A program made the translations under genes and the position numbers. Source: Gryllotalpicola protaetiae (GTDB taxonomy: Bacteria; Actinomycetota; Actinomycetes; Actinomycetales; Microbacteriaceae). From it: a stretch of DNA of 64,000 nucleotides. Location: NCBI RefSeq assembly GCF_003627055.1, contig NZ_CP032624.1, positions 2,542,001-2,606,000 of the forward strand, given 5' to 3'. The notes beneath the pieces are model-generated. The model worked only from the letters and a program-made list of their open reading frames with translations, was not told the DNA's origin and made no database searches. Positions 11,176-19,707 of the stretch are shown in pieces (the first letter of the stretch is position 1; every line of letters starts with the position of its first letter).

Positions 11176-11224
11176 TGGTCGCATATGGCCCGCTTTCGCG
11201 CCGAAAGCGGGCCATATGCGACCA
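11176..11224. terminator. 23-bp perfect hairpin between convergent genes
   Basis: The arms 11176-11198 and 11202-11224 are perfect reverse complements of 23 nt around the loop cgc; each contains gcatatggcccgctttcg or its complement. Flanking sequences (cccttcc / gggaaggg) may extend the pairing imperfectly. It lies between the lpdA and YhgE/Pip stops, as expected for a bidirectional terminator. The length and perfection are unusual and also fit a mobile palindromic element. Confidence 0.65.
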
Positions 11225-11242
11225 AGCCGGGAAGGGAACGGC

Positions 11243-13375
11243 TCAGATCGCGAAGTCGGGCAGCACCAGGTCGACCTTGCGGATCTTCCGGTACGCCGTC
11301 ACGCCGACCGAGACCGCGAGCGTGGCGATCAGCCAGCACACCATGGCGAGCGCACCCTGCCCGACCCCGGCCGTTCCGCCGGCGATGAGTGAGCGGATCG
11401 CGTCCACCGCGTAGGTCAGTGGCAAGAGCCCGTGCAGGAACTGGAAGAAGCCCGGGGTCGTCTGAATCGGGTACGTCGCCCCCGCGGCGGACAGCTGGAG
11501 AACGATCAGCAGCAATCCGAGGAAGCGGCCCCGACTGCCGAACACGATCATGAGCGCGTGGTTCACGGCCGTGAAGGCGAGCCCCGCGAGCCCCAGGAAG
11601 AGTGCGAGTCCGACCGGGTGGGCCGGGTGCACGCCGACCCCGAGGGTGACGATGAGGTACATCCCCGCGGCCTGCGCGAGGGCGACGCCGGCACCGCGAG
11701 CGTAGCCGAGCAGGGCGCTGACCCAGCCGGGCCGGCCCTTCTCGATGGACCGGCGCGGGATGGCCCGCAGCACCATGTAGATCGCGAGGCCGCCGACCCA
11801 CATGCCGAGCGACATGAAGTAGGGAGCGAGGCCGTACCCGTAGGCCGGCACCGGGTTGAGGTGCGTCGCTTCGAGGCTCACCGGCTGAGAGGCCACCTTG
11901 CTCAGGTGCGCCTTCTCCGCCGCAGTGAAGCTCGGAACCGACTTCGCGCCGTCCGCGAGCTTGCCGGCGAGCTCGCCCGAGCCCGAGGCGAGTGTCGCCG
12001 CGCCGGAATCCGCGGATTGGGCGCCGTCCGCGAGCTGGGCGGTCCCGGCGCTGAGCTGGGCGGCGCCGTCGTGCGCCTGCGCGGCGGCGGCGGCGAGCTG
12101 CTGCGCTCCGGTCGCGGACTGATGCGCGCCCGATGCGAGACTCTGCGCACCGCTCGCAGCATCGTGCAGCTTGCCGCCGAGCTGCGCAGCGCCGGCGGAT
12201 GCCTGCGCAATGCCGTTTGCAAGGGCAGGCGCCTCGGCGTCGAGCTGGGCCGTTCCGCCCGCGAGCGCGGTTGCGGCCGCGCTCAGCGCATCACTGTTCT
12301 GGTGCGCGCCGGTGGAAGTGGTGCCGGCGATCGTGTCGATGGCGGCGCACAGCTGGCCGGCGGGGGTGCCACTGCCTGCGAGCCCCGCTATCCGCAGCTG
12401 CGCGCAGCTCTCTGCGAGACCGTTGACGCCAGCGATGTACCCGGGATTCGCGGCCGTGCCGTCGCCGTTCAGCCCGGTGGCGAGCTGCTGCGCGCCAGCC
12501 GCGAGCTGGGATGCCGCAGCCTGCACGCCGGTCGACGGATCGTTGGCGGTGCTGTTCAGCTGCGCGAGGCCGCCGCTGAGGGTGTCGGCGCCCGTCGCGA
12601 GGCTCTGCGACCCGCTGGCGAGGCTCGAGGCGCCGGAGGCCACCTGGGACGTTCCGGTCGCGAGGGACTGCGCGCCGGACGACAGCGAGCCCAGGCCCGA
12701 CGTCAGCTGCTGGGCGCCCGCAGCGCTCTGCGCGGCCCCGCTGGAGAGCTGAGCGGTGCCGGACTTGAGCTCATCGGCGCCGGAGGCGAGCTGCTGTGCG
12801 CCGTCGCTGGCCGTGTTCAGCTGGGTGCCGAGGTCGTTGAAGCCGACGTACACCTGGCGCAGGTAGTCAGCGGACACGGACTGGGAGGCCGACTGGGTGA
12901 TCGCGGTTCCCACGGATTTCGCGATCGTGCCCATGATGAAGTTCTCGGCGTCGTTGGTGGTGATCGTGACGGTGGACCCGCGGGCGTCCATCGGATCGGA
13001 CGAGCCCATGGAGACCGCGTTCTGCGAGAGGTCTTTCGGGAGTGTGAGCACGGCGAGGAACCGGCCGTCCTTGAGACCGGCGCGTGCCTCCGCGGCATCC
13101 GTCTTGGTCCACGCGAAATCCTGGTCGGAGTCGTCGTCCAGCAGGTTCGCGGTCACAGATTTTCCGACCGCGACGGTGTCTCCGTCGCTGGAGACAGGCT
13201 GGTCGAGGTTGACGACGGCTGCGGGCACCTCGTCGAGCCGATGTGTCGGGTCCTGGTTCGACCACACGAGCGCGCCCCCGTAGATCAGCGGGATGCACGC
13301 GATCGCGCCGATCGCGACGCGCACGGCGCGATTGCGTTTCCGATCGGTCGCCGTCGCCGGCAGGCGCTTCGCCAT
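11243..13375 (-). CDS. YhgE/Pip domain membrane protein
   Basis: 710 aa. One N-terminal membrane segment (about residues 20-40), a conserved extracellular Pip region (VVNLDQPVS, VLTLPKDLS), then a long Ala/Ser/Gly-rich part built of irregular heptad-like units such as SGAQSLATG and QLASGA (about 190-480), and a C-terminal ABC-2-type block of about five membrane helices (from residue 530). The family includes the Lactococcus phage infection protein and exporters linked to type VII secretion or drug resistance; substrate is unknown. Divergent from a TetR gene, with two palindromes over its promoter, so repression by that TetR is likely. Confidence 0.9.
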   Translation of the reverse strand: MAKRLPATATDRKRNRAVRVAIGAIACIPLIYGGALVWSNQDPTHRLDEVPAAVVNLDQPVSSDGDTVAVGKSVTANLLDDDSDQDFAWTKTDAAEARAGLKDGRFLAVLTLPKDLSQNAVSMGSSDPMDARGSTVTITTNDAENFIMGTIAKSVGTAITQSASQSVSADYLRQVYVGFNDLGTQLNTASDGAQQLASGADELKSGTAQLSSGAAQSAAGAQQLTSGLGSLSSGAQSLATGTSQVASGASSLASGSQSLATGADTLSGGLAQLNSTANDPSTGVQAAASQLAAGAQQLATGLNGDGTAANPGYIAGVNGLAESCAQLRIAGLAGSGTPAGQLCAAIDTIAGTTSTGAHQNSDALSAAATALAGGTAQLDAEAPALANGIAQASAGAAQLGGKLHDAASGAQSLASGAHQSATGAQQLAAAAAQAHDGAAQLSAGTAQLADGAQSADSGAATLASGSGELAGKLADGAKSVPSFTAAEKAHLSKVASQPVSLEATHLNPVPAYGYGLAPYFMSLGMWVGGLAIYMVLRAIPRRSIEKGRPGWVSALLGYARGAGVALAQAAGMYLIVTLGVGVHPAHPVGLALFLGLAGLAFTAVNHALMIVFGSRGRFLGLLLIVLQLSAAGATYPIQTTPGFFQFLHGLLPLTYAVDAIRSLIAGGTAGVGQGALAMVCWLIATLAVSVGVTAYRKIRKVDLVLPDFAI

Positions 13376-13394
13376 GGTCCCGTCCTCACTCAGC

Positions 13395-13408
13395 TTTACA
13401 GATGTAAA
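13395..13408. promoter_or_regulatory. Operator O1 for the divergent TetR regulator
   Basis: tttac-agat-gtaaa, perfect 5-bp arms. It lies just downstream of the -10 of the YhgE/Pip gene (near +1), where bound repressor would block initiation. Confidence 0.65.
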
Positions 13409-13410
13409 TT

Positions 13411-13439
13411 AGTATGCGAGCTTAGTTTACGACTGTCAA
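13411..13439 (-). promoter_or_regulatory. Promoter of the YhgE/Pip gene
   Basis: On the minus strand: TTGACA (-35, 13434-13439), a 17-bp spacer and CATACT (-10, 13411-13416). The -35 is a perfect consensus. The predicted start of transcription is about 30 nt before the ATG at 13375. Confidence 0.6.
13426..13439. promoter_or_regulatory. Operator O2 for the divergent TetR regulator
   Basis: tttac-gact-gtcaa matches O1 (tttac-N4-gtaaa) with one mismatch in the right arm. It covers the -35 hexamer of the YhgE/Pip promoter. Centres of O1 and O2 are 31 bp apart, about three helical turns. Confidence 0.6.
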
Positions 13440-13464
13440 TTTGAAGGTTTGAAAGGATGAGCGC

Positions 13465-14052
13465 ATGGATGCCGCAGGCGATGATCCACGCGCGGCGCGC
13501 TCGAAGCGCGCGCTGGTCGCAGCGGGCACCGAGCTGCTCGACGCGTACGACCTCGAAGAGCTGTCGATCACTCAGGTGGTCGCGGCGGCCGGGGTCACGC
13601 GGCCCACGTTCTACCAGCACTTCGGCGACCTCGCCGAACTCGCTCGTGCCGCCGCCGTGACACGGCTCGACGAGGAGTTCGAGCGCCATGAGCCGGTCCC
13701 GCCGTCGGTCGGCGATTGGCTCGCGCGCGTCGAGCCGGTCGTCCACGAGCTGCTCGAGCACCTTGCCGCGCATCGGGACTTCTATCGCCGGGTGCTGCAC
13801 GGGCCGCGCACGGGTGCCGCGGTCAACGCGGCCGTGGACCTGGTCGCGCGCCGCATCCTGGAGCGGTCGCCGCTGCAGGCGGTCGCCGACCCCGATTCCG
13901 AGGAGATTCGCGACAGCGTCGTGATCCTGTCCGGCGGCATCGTCTGGCTGCTGAGCAACTGGCTCGGCACGCCGCTCACCGGCCGTGACTCGGTCGAGGC
14001 GATGGCCCACCGGATCAGCGTGCAGCTGACCCGGTTCGCTCTCGCTGACTGA
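13465..14052 (+). CDS. TetR/AcrR family transcriptional regulator
   Basis: 195 aa. N-terminal helix-turn-helix of TetR type at about residues 12-58 (ITQVVAAAGVTRPTFYQHFG), followed by a ligand-binding/dimer domain with a C-terminal helix containing VWLLSNWLGTPLT. The ATG at 13465 has aaagga 8 nt upstream. Divergent from the YhgE/Pip gene; the shared 89-bp gap carries two copies of a TTTAC-N4-GTAAA-type palindrome, so autoregulation and repression of the neighbour are expected. The ligand is unknown; such pairs often sense membrane-active compounds. Confidence 0.9.
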   Translation: MDAAGDDPRAARSKRALVAAGTELLDAYDLEELSITQVVAAAGVTRPTFYQHFGDLAELARAAAVTRLDEEFERHEPVPPSVGDWLARVEPVVHELLEHLAAHRDFYRRVLHGPRTGAAVNAAVDLVARRILERSPLQAVADPDSEEIRDSVVILSGGIVWLLSNWLGTPLTGRDSVEAMAHRISVQLTRFALAD

Positions 14053-14073
14053 CCTCGGCCCGCGGCAGGGTGC

Positions 14074-15846
14074 TCAGACGATGCTCAGCAGGCGGGTGCC
14101 GCTCGAGACCGTCGCGCCGACCGTCGCGTTGATGCCCTCGATGCGGCCGTCCTTGTGGGCGACGAGCGGCTGCTCCATCTTCATCGCCTCGAGCACGACG
14201 ACGAGGTCGCCCTTGACGACCTCGGCACCTTCATCGACCGCGATCTTCACGACGGTCGCCTGCATGGGCGCCGTGATCGCGTTGCCGGAGGCCGCGGGCG
14301 TGCCGGCGGCGGCGCGCCCGCCCGAGGCGCGCTTCGGCGCGGGCCGCGCGGCGTGGGCGCCGGGGGAGAGCAGCAGCTTCGACGGCAGCGTGACCTCGAC
14401 GCGCTTCCCCTCGACCTCGAGCACGATGCTGTGTCGCTCCTCGGGGGTGTGCGGCGCAGCATCCGCCGCACCGCTCCACGGTGTGACACCCCCCGACCAC
14501 TCCGTCTCGATCCAGCGCGTGTAGATGCTGAACGGCTCGCCGCCGGCCGGGGCGAACGCGGGGTCGCGCACGATCGCGCGGTGGAACGGCAGCACGGTCG
14601 GCAGGCCGGCCACCTCGAACTCGTCGAGGGCGCGGCGCGAGCGCTCGAGCGCCTCCTCGCGGGTCGCGCCGGTGACGATCAGCTTCGCGAGCAGCGAGTC
14701 GAACGCGCCCGAGATCTCATCGCCGGCCTGCACGCCCGAGTCGACGCGCACGCCGGGCCCCGACGCTGCCTTGAACACGTGCACGGGGCCAGGCGCCGGC
14801 ATGAAGTTGCGGCCCGCGTCCTCGCCGTTGATGCGGAACTCGAAGGAGTGCGCGCGGGGCTCCGGGTCAGGGTAGTCGAGCACGCCGCCCTCGGCGAGGC
14901 GGAACTGCTCGCGCACGAGGTCGATGCCCGTGACCTCTTCGGAGACGGGGTGCTCGACCTGCAGGCGCGTGTTCACCTCGAGGAAGCTGACCGTGCCGTC
15001 CTGGCCGATCAGGAACTCGCAGGTGCCTGCGCCGAGGTAGCCGACCTCTTTCAGGATCGCCTTCGACGCGCGGTACAGCTCGTCGCGCTGCGAGTCGGTG
15101 AGGAACGGCGCGGGCGCTTCCTCCACGAGCTTCTGGTGACGGCGCTGCAGCGAGCAGTCGCGCGTCGAGACGACGACAACGTTGCCGTGCGCGTCGGCGA
15201 GGCACTGGGTCTCGACGTGACGCGGCTTGTCGAGGTATTTCTCGACGAAGCACTCGCCGCGGCCGAACGCCGCGACCGCTTCGCGGGTCGCCGAGTCGAA
15301 CAGCTCGGGGATCTCCTCGCGGGTGCGCGCCACCTTGAGACCGCGACCGCCCCCGCCGAAGGCAGCCTTGATGGCGACGGGCAGGCCGTGCTCGTCGGCG
15401 AAGGCGACGACCTCCGAGGCATCCGCCACCGGGTTCAGGGTGCCGGGCGCCATCGGCGCCCCGGCGATCTCTGCCACGTGGCGGGCGCTCACCTTGTCGC
15501 CCAGGCGCTCGATCGCCTCGGGGCTCGGGCCGATCCAGACGAGCCCGGCGTCGATCACGGCGCGGGCGAAGTCGGCGTTCTCGGCGAGGAAGCCGTAGCC
15601 GGGGTGCACGGCGTCGGCGCCCGAGCGGCGCGCGACCGACAGCAGCTTGTCGATCACGAGGTAGGTCTCGGCGCTCGTCGTGCCGCCGAGCGCGTAGGCC
15701 TCGTCGGCGAGGCGGGCGTGCATCGCGTCCCTGTCCTGGTCGGCGTAGACCGCGACCGACCCGATCCCGCTGTCCCGTGCTGCGCGGATGACTCGAACGG
15801 CGATCTCGCCACGGTTGGCGATCAGGACTTTGGAGATACGGGGCAC
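14074..15846 (-). CDS. Acyl-CoA carboxylase alpha subunit (biotin carboxylase plus biotin carrier)
   Basis: ATP-dependent carboxylation of its own biotin, then transfer to acetyl/propionyl-CoA by the beta subunit (encoded about 11 kb away). 590 aa. Biotin carboxylase N-domain ([18 protein letters not shown]), ATP-grasp domain with [11 protein letters not shown] near residue 165 and [14 protein letters not shown] near 285, C-domain, and a C-terminal carrier with the biotinylation motif [11 protein letters not shown] near 550. Two consecutive GTG codons occur at 15849 and 15846; 15846 is chosen because TAGGCT lies exactly 6 nt before it. It corresponds to AccA3 of mycobacteria by layout. Confidence 0.94.
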   Translation of the reverse strand: MPRISKVLIANRGEIAVRVIRAARDSGIGSVAVYADQDRDAMHARLADEAYALGGTTSAETYLVIDKLLSVARRSGADAVHPGYGFLAENADFARAVIDAGLVWIGPSPEAIERLGDKVSARHVAEIAGAPMAPGTLNPVADASEVVAFADEHGLPVAIKAAFGGGGRGLKVARTREEIPELFDSATREAVAAFGRGECFVEKYLDKPRHVETQCLADAHGNVVVVSTRDCSLQRRHQKLVEEAPAPFLTDSQRDELYRASKAILKEVGYLGAGTCEFLIGQDGTVSFLEVNTRLQVEHPVSEEVTGIDLVREQFRLAEGGVLDYPDPEPRAHSFEFRINGEDAGRNFMPAPGPVHVFKAASGPGVRVDSGVQAGDEISGAFDSLLAKLIVTGATREEALERSRRALDEFEVAGLPTVLPFHRAIVRDPAFAPAGGEPFSIYTRWIETEWSGGVTPWSGAADAAPHTPEERHSIVLEVEGKRVEVTLPSKLLLSPGAHAARPAPKRASGGRAAAGTPAASGNAITAPMQATVVKIAVDEGAEVVKGDLVVVLEAMKMEQPLVAHKDGRIEGINATVGATVSSGTRLLSIV

Positions 15847-15852
15847 CACCCC

Positions 15853-15858
15853 AGCCTA
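15853..15858 (-). promoter_or_regulatory. Putative -10 (TAGGCT) of the carboxylase alpha gene
   Basis: TAGGCT on the minus strand is followed by 6 nt and GTG 15846: leaderless spacing. Confidence 0.5.
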
Positions 15859-15881
15859 CGAAGCCTCACGGGGCCGCATTT

Positions 15882-15930
15882 GGCTGGCATCGACAAAACT
15901 CTCCGAAAGGCTTTGTCGCAACACCCAGCC
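15882..15930 (-). other. Two-tier hairpin between maf and the carboxylase alpha gene
   Basis: Outer arms ggctgg (15882-15887) and ccagcc (15925-15930) enclose inner arms cgacaaa (15891-15897) and tttgtcg (15912-15918) with a 14-nt loop. It follows the maf stop and precedes the carboxylase promoter, so it may end maf transcripts; there is no long T-run. Confidence 0.4.
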
Positions 15931-15943
15931 GTGTGACCGGCGC

Positions 15944-16594
15944 TCAGACCCGGTCGCCCAGATTCCAGAGTGCCGTCCACTCGACGCCGAGCGAGCGGAT
16001 CAGCCTGCGCAGCGTCGGAAGCGACATGCCGACGACGGTCGACGGGTCGCCGTCGATGCGCTCGATGAACGCGCCGCCGAGGCTGTCGATCGTGAACGCG
16101 CCGGCGACCTGCAGCGGCTCGCCGCTTGCGACGTACGCGTCGATCTCGGCATCCGTCATATCCGGGACGAATGAGACGGATGCCTGCGCCACAGCGCCGA
16201 CCGCAGCTCGAACCTCGCCCCCGCGGTGGTCGATGACCCAGTGGCCGGAGTGCAGCACCCCGGTGCGGCCGCGCTGGCCGCGCCACCGCTGCGTCGCGAT
16301 GTCGGCCCTGTGGGGCTTGCCGAAGATCGTGTCGCCGAGCTCGAAGGCGCTGTCGCAGCCGACGACGATGCCGTCGATGGGCGCACCGTCGATCTCGGTG
16401 CCGACCACCGCCTCGGCTTTCGCCCGCGCGAGCAACTGCACCATGTGGCCTGCCGCGAGTGCGCCGTGCTCTGACTCGGCTGCGGCGACGGCCGCCGGCT
16501 CGTCCACGTGCGACGGTGCGACGACCGGCTCGATGCCCGCGTTGCGCAGCAGCCAGAGCCGGGCGGGCGACGTCGACGCGAGGTAGAGGCGCAT
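15944..16594 (-). CDS. maf: Maf family nucleoside triphosphate pyrophosphatase
   Basis: Predicted to hydrolyse non-canonical or surplus NTPs to NMP and pyrophosphate. 216 aa. N-terminal substrate loop LYLASTSPARLWLLRNAGI, the catalytic GCDSAFELGDTIFGKP near residue 73 and GAFTIDSLGGAFIERIDGD near 170 are the Maf/Ham1-fold motifs. The ATG at 16594 is preferred over GTG 16600 because TAGGGT lies exactly 6 nt before the ATG. In mycobacteria maf sits directly beside accE5; here about 10 kb of other genes separate them. Confidence 0.92.
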   Translation of the reverse strand: MRLYLASTSPARLWLLRNAGIEPVVAPSHVDEPAAVAAAESEHGALAAGHMVQLLARAKAEAVVGTEIDGAPIDGIVVGCDSAFELGDTIFGKPHRADIATQRWRGQRGRTGVLHSGHWVIDHRGGEVRAAVGAVAQASVSFVPDMTDAEIDAYVASGEPLQVAGAFTIDSLGGAFIERIDGDPSTVVGMSLPTLRRLIRSLGVEWTALWNLGDRV

Positions 16595-16600
16595 GGCCAC

Positions 16601-16606
16601 ACCCTA
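16601..16606 (-). promoter_or_regulatory. Putative -10 (TAGGGT) of maf
   Basis: On the minus strand TAGGGT-6 nt-ATG(16594); leaderless spacing. Confidence 0.5.
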
Positions 16607-16789
16607 TGGGGTGCCGCGCATCGTGTCCTCATAAGAGCCGACTGTTCTATACGCAGGTCTAGCGCGACCATTGGTACAACACAGTGACTCTCTTCAGCAG
16701 AGGCTGTCCAATCACTCGCCGAAAAGGGTATGCAGGGCGAGTGCCATTGGGGGAGTCGGGGCGATGTTCGGGTCATCGTCTTGACTCGA
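16607..16789. other. Non-coding stretch between maf and the sensor operon
   Basis: No convincing gene on either strand: the open frames here are shadows or too short, and base composition is less GC-rich than the flanks. It may hold upstream promoter elements for maf. No tRNA-like or repeat structure was recognised. Confidence 0.4.
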
Positions 16790-16829
16790 GGCTTCCGGTG
16801 GGGGTGGGTTCCCGCCCCCACCGCAAGCC
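16790..16829 (-). terminator. Strong hairpin after the two-component operon
   Basis: aggctt and aagcct close an inner stem of about 12 bp (ggtgggggtggg with cccgcccccacc, one G-U pair) with a tiny loop. It begins 8 nt after the stop of the last operon gene. No T-tract follows, as is common for actinobacterial terminators. Confidence 0.55.
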
Positions 16830-16836
16830 TGGTGGT

Positions 16837-17826
16837 TCACCCTTTGATCTCGAGCCAGAGCGTCACGTCGCTCTCGTCATCGCCGTCCTCCGCGGCCTTC
16901 AGCCCGACGACCGTCACGGCGACATCCTCTGCGCGCGGCACCGTTCGCACGATCAGCGTGTCGGCGTCGGCGCCGTCGAGCGCGTCGGCGAGCCGAGTCA
17001 GCACGCTCTCGCGCCGCGCCGCGTCGAGCTCGTCGAGGCCGCCCTCGTCGAGCAGGCTGACCGCGGCGCCCCGCCGCCTGGCGGCCGTCACCACGCTGCG
17101 CACCTCGTCGTTGAGCAGCCCTCGCCCGCGGATCTCATCGCGCATCGTCGCCTCGAGGAGCAGGCATTCCGAGCGCTGCGCGTCGCTGAGCTCGCCGCCG
17201 GATCGCACGATCTCGGTGAGCAGGGGCTCCGCCATCGTGTAGGTGTGCTCGAGCCGGTGCTGGCGCTCGACGACGTGCGCGTCGTACGCGGCGCGCCACT
17301 CTGAGGCCTTGCGCTCCACCTCGGCGAACCGCTCGGCGTCCTCTGCGGTCTTGGTGACGGCGTACATCACGACGTTCGCGGCGACGACCCAGACGACCGA
17401 GCCGACCACGCCGAGATCGCCCAACGCGTCCAGGCCCGCCCACCAGATCGTGTACAGCGCCAGGAATCCGATGCCGACCCATGCCCACACGTCGCGCCCG
17501 CGCACCATCACGATCGTGAGCAGCGTGCCGACCGCCGCGACGTACCAGGTCGCGTAGCCGTTGTTCGCGTCGGGGGCGAGCTGCGAGGTGACGGCGAGCG
17601 GGATCGCGATCGAGACCGCGAGGTCGAAGGCCGCGATCCAGACGCGCAGCACGCGTGTGCGCGGCCGCAGCAGGCTGAGCGTGATCGCGGCGGCGAACGC
17701 CACGAGCGAGGCCACGGTCGGCCACGGCGACAGCGGGATGCCGAGCGCGGAGAGACCGAGCACGACGTGATAGACCGAGAACAGCACGGCCAGCGAGATG
17801 ATGGCGACGCGCGAGAGGGCGATCAT
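16837..17826 (-). CDS. Membrane protein co-encoded with a two-component system
   Basis: 329 aa. About five hydrophobic helices in residues 1-155, then a helical, charged cytoplasmic part (from about 165: EDAERFAEVERKASEW) with an acidic C-terminus. The soluble half resembles the helical region of sensor kinases, but no phosphoacceptor HD/HE motif and no N, G1 or G2 ATP-binding box is visible, so it is probably not an active kinase. It starts inside the stop of the sensor kinase gene (ATGA) and is the last gene of a three-gene operon. A signalling accessory or pseudokinase role is inferred; function is not established. Confidence 0.7.
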   Translation of the reverse strand: MIALSRVAIISLAVLFSVYHVVLGLSALGIPLSPWPTVASLVAFAAAITLSLLRPRTRVLRVWIAAFDLAVSIAIPLAVTSQLAPDANNGYATWYVAAVGTLLTIVMVRGRDVWAWVGIGFLALYTIWWAGLDALGDLGVVGSVVWVVAANVVMYAVTKTAEDAERFAEVERKASEWRAAYDAHVVERQHRLEHTYTMAEPLLTEIVRSGGELSDAQRSECLLLEATMRDEIRGRGLLNDEVRSVVTAARRRGAAVSLLDEGGLDELDAARRESVLTRLADALDGADADTLIVRTVPRAEDVAVTVVGLKAAEDGDDESDVTLWLEIKG

Positions 17827-19037
17827 GACGGCCAGCTCAGAGTGATGGCCGTGCCGACGCCGGGCGCGGAGTCGACGCGCGCGACACCGCCGGCCATCTC
17901 GACGCGCTGGACGATCGAGTTCGCGAGCCCCAGCCGTCGCGGAGCCACCCGCGCGACATCGAAGCCGACGCCATCGTCGACGATCTCGATGCGCACGCCG
18001 GCCGTGTCGCCGGCGCCGATGCCGGAGAACGTCACCGACCGCGCGACGTCGGCCCCGCCCGCGTGCTGCGAGCTGTTCATCATCGCCTGCACCGTCGCGG
18101 CGGTGAGCGCCTCGGCGACGCTCTCGGGCAGCCGCGCAGCGAGCGGCCCGTCCGTGAGGAAGCGAGGTCGATGGGCGATGGACGCGGCGGCGCTGCGGAT
18201 GCCGGCGACCAGCGCCCAGGCGTCCGTCAACTGCTCGGGCAGTGACGTCGGCACCGGCTTCGTCGATGACAGGTGACCCAGCGCGTCTTCGGCCATGCGT
18301 GCCGCGAGCTGCTTCGTCTCGGGGGTGCGGGCGCTCGCCGCCGCGAGCAGGGTGGTGAGGACGCTGTCATGCACGAGGGCGTCGACCTCGACGCGTTCGG
18401 CCTCGCCGAGGTGCTCGCGCACGCCGCGCTCGTAGCCGTCGAGTGCCGCGCGCTGCGCAGTGTCGACGGCGGCGGCGGCATTGCGCAGCAGCGAGGCGAT
18501 GGTGAGGATGACCGCTCCGACGATCGCCGCGTAGATCGCGTCGAGCACGGCGATGTCCCACTCGCGCCCGTCGGAGACCCCGATGAGCACGATGCCGAAC
18601 AGGGCGGGGGCGAGCACGACGTAGACGGCGGCCATCCAGGCGCGCAATCGCACGGCTGCATAGGCGGATGCGACGGTGCACAGCGTCCACAGCCAGGGCG
18701 TGCCGTCGACCTTCGAGCCGGCGACGGTGATCGGCCACAGGGCGACGACGATGAGATAGACGATCGCGAACACCGTGGTCGCGGCGCCGACGCCGCGCTG
18801 CGACACCGCGCCGACGACCGCCCACAGCAGGCAGACGCACAGGGCAGCCGCCTGCAGCCAGCCGAGCGGCTGCGGCAGTTCGCCCTGCTGGGTGATCAGA
18901 GTGGGGATCACGAGCACGCCGAACACGAGGCCGAACAGCACGATCGCACGCGAGACCATCGTCTCGATGCGCGCCTGCGTCAGCGGGTAGCGCGGCGCAG
19001 GCGGCAGCGCGCTGGGAAGCGGCTCAGCGCTGCTCAT
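17823..19037 (-). CDS. Sensor histidine kinase (NarL-partner type)
   Basis: 404 aa. About six hydrophobic helices to residue 190, a short linker, a phosphoacceptor helix with VHDSVLTTLLAAA near residue 238, and a HATPase domain: N-box NSSQHA near 315, G1 DDGVGFD near 352, and GVGTAITL at the end. The ATPase domain is compact, as in kinases that phosphorylate LuxR-type regulators. Its start overlaps the regulator gene by 14 nt, and its stop overlaps the start of the membrane-protein gene. The stimulus is unknown; the membrane-embedded sensor without a large outer loop suggests envelope or membrane sensing. Confidence 0.88.
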   Translation of the reverse strand: MSSAEPLPSALPPAPRYPLTQARIETMVSRAIVLFGLVFGVLVIPTLITQQGELPQPLGWLQAAALCVCLLWAVVGAVSQRGVGAATTVFAIVYLIVVALWPITVAGSKVDGTPWLWTLCTVASAYAAVRLRAWMAAVYVVLAPALFGIVLIGVSDGREWDIAVLDAIYAAIVGAVILTIASLLRNAAAAVDTAQRAALDGYERGVREHLGEAERVEVDALVHDSVLTTLLAAASARTPETKQLAARMAEDALGHLSSTKPVPTSLPEQLTDAWALVAGIRSAAASIAHRPRFLTDGPLAARLPESVAEALTAATVQAMMNSSQHAGGADVARSVTFSGIGAGDTAGVRIEIVDDGVGFDVARVAPRRLGLANSIVQRVEMAGGVARVDSAPGVGTAITLSWPS

Positions 19038-19686
19038 CGCCCGGTGCGTCGGGGGCGAGCCCCGGCAGGATGCCGTCTTCGACGGCGCGGCGCAGCAGAT
19101 CGACCTTCGTGGGCGCCGGCCGGCCGACCTCGACGTATTTGACGCGGATGCGGTCGAGGTACTCGCGCGCCGTCGAGTGCGCGATGCCGAGCTCGGAGGC
19201 GACCGCCTTCAGCGGCAATCCCGACGCGTACAGGTGCAGCACGTCGCGCTCGCGCTGGCCGAGCTTCGCGCGTGCGAAGTCGTTGTCGGCGTCGATCGCG
19301 CTCGCCCACTCGAGGTTGTTGAGCACGCCGCCCTCGGCGACGGTGCGGATCGCGTCGATCACGGTCCCCGTGGGGGCCGACTTCGGGATGACCCCGGCCG
19401 CACCCGCCGCGAGAGCCTCGCGCACGGCCTGCACCCGGTCGGCGATCGAGTGCACGAGCACGGCGCTGCCGGCATCCTGCAGCCTCTTCACATTGTCTGT
19501 GACCGTCGACCCGTCGCCGAGCGAGAGGTCGAGCACGACCATGTCGGTCGGCGCGTCGGCGAGCAGAGGCACCAGAGCGTCGACGGTCGCCGCCTCGCCG
19601 GTCACCGTGAAGCCCGCGTCGCCGCAGGCGGCACGCAGGCCGAGGCGCACCGACTCGTGGTCGTCGACGATCGCGACAGTCACCAT
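19024..19686 (-). CDS. LuxR/NarL-type response regulator
   Basis: 220 aa. Receiver domain residues 1-120 with acidic pocket (IVDDHES), phosphoacceptor Asp in MVVLDLSLGDG near residue 53 and the conserved Lys in VIPKSAP near 103. Helix-turn-helix at about 140-205 (LGQRERDVLHLYASGLPLKAVASELGIAHSTA is the recognisable block, split over two helices). First gene of the operon; TAGGCT 6 nt before the ATG suggests a leaderless mRNA. Targets are not evident. Confidence 0.92.
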   Translation of the reverse strand: MVTVAIVDDHESVRLGLRAACGDAGFTVTGEAATVDALVPLLADAPTDMVVLDLSLGDGSTVTDNVKRLQDAGSAVLVHSIADRVQAVREALAAGAAGVIPKSAPTGTVIDAIRTVAEGGVLNNLEWASAIDADNDFARAKLGQRERDVLHLYASGLPLKAVASELGIAHSTAREYLDRIRVKYVEVGRPAPTKVDLLRRAVEDGILPGLAPDAPGDEQR

Positions 19687-19692
19687 GACAGA

Positions 19693-19698
19693 AGCCTA
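19693..19698 (-). promoter_or_regulatory. Putative -10 (TAGGCT) of the response regulator
   Basis: TAGGCT on the minus strand is followed by 6 nt and ATG 19686, in the 21-bp gap after the RNA methyltransferase gene. Confidence 0.5.
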
Positions 19699-19707
19699 GT
19701 GGCGGGC

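Noticed and set aside
15850-15943. Riboswitch before the biotin carboxylase gene
   Set aside because: Only a simple two-tier hairpin is seen, no known aptamer pattern, and the gene appears to have a leaderless start downstream of it.
16607-16789. A small gene in the gap between maf and the sensor operon
   Set aside because: Short open frames lack a ribosome-binding site, codon bias or recognisable sequence.
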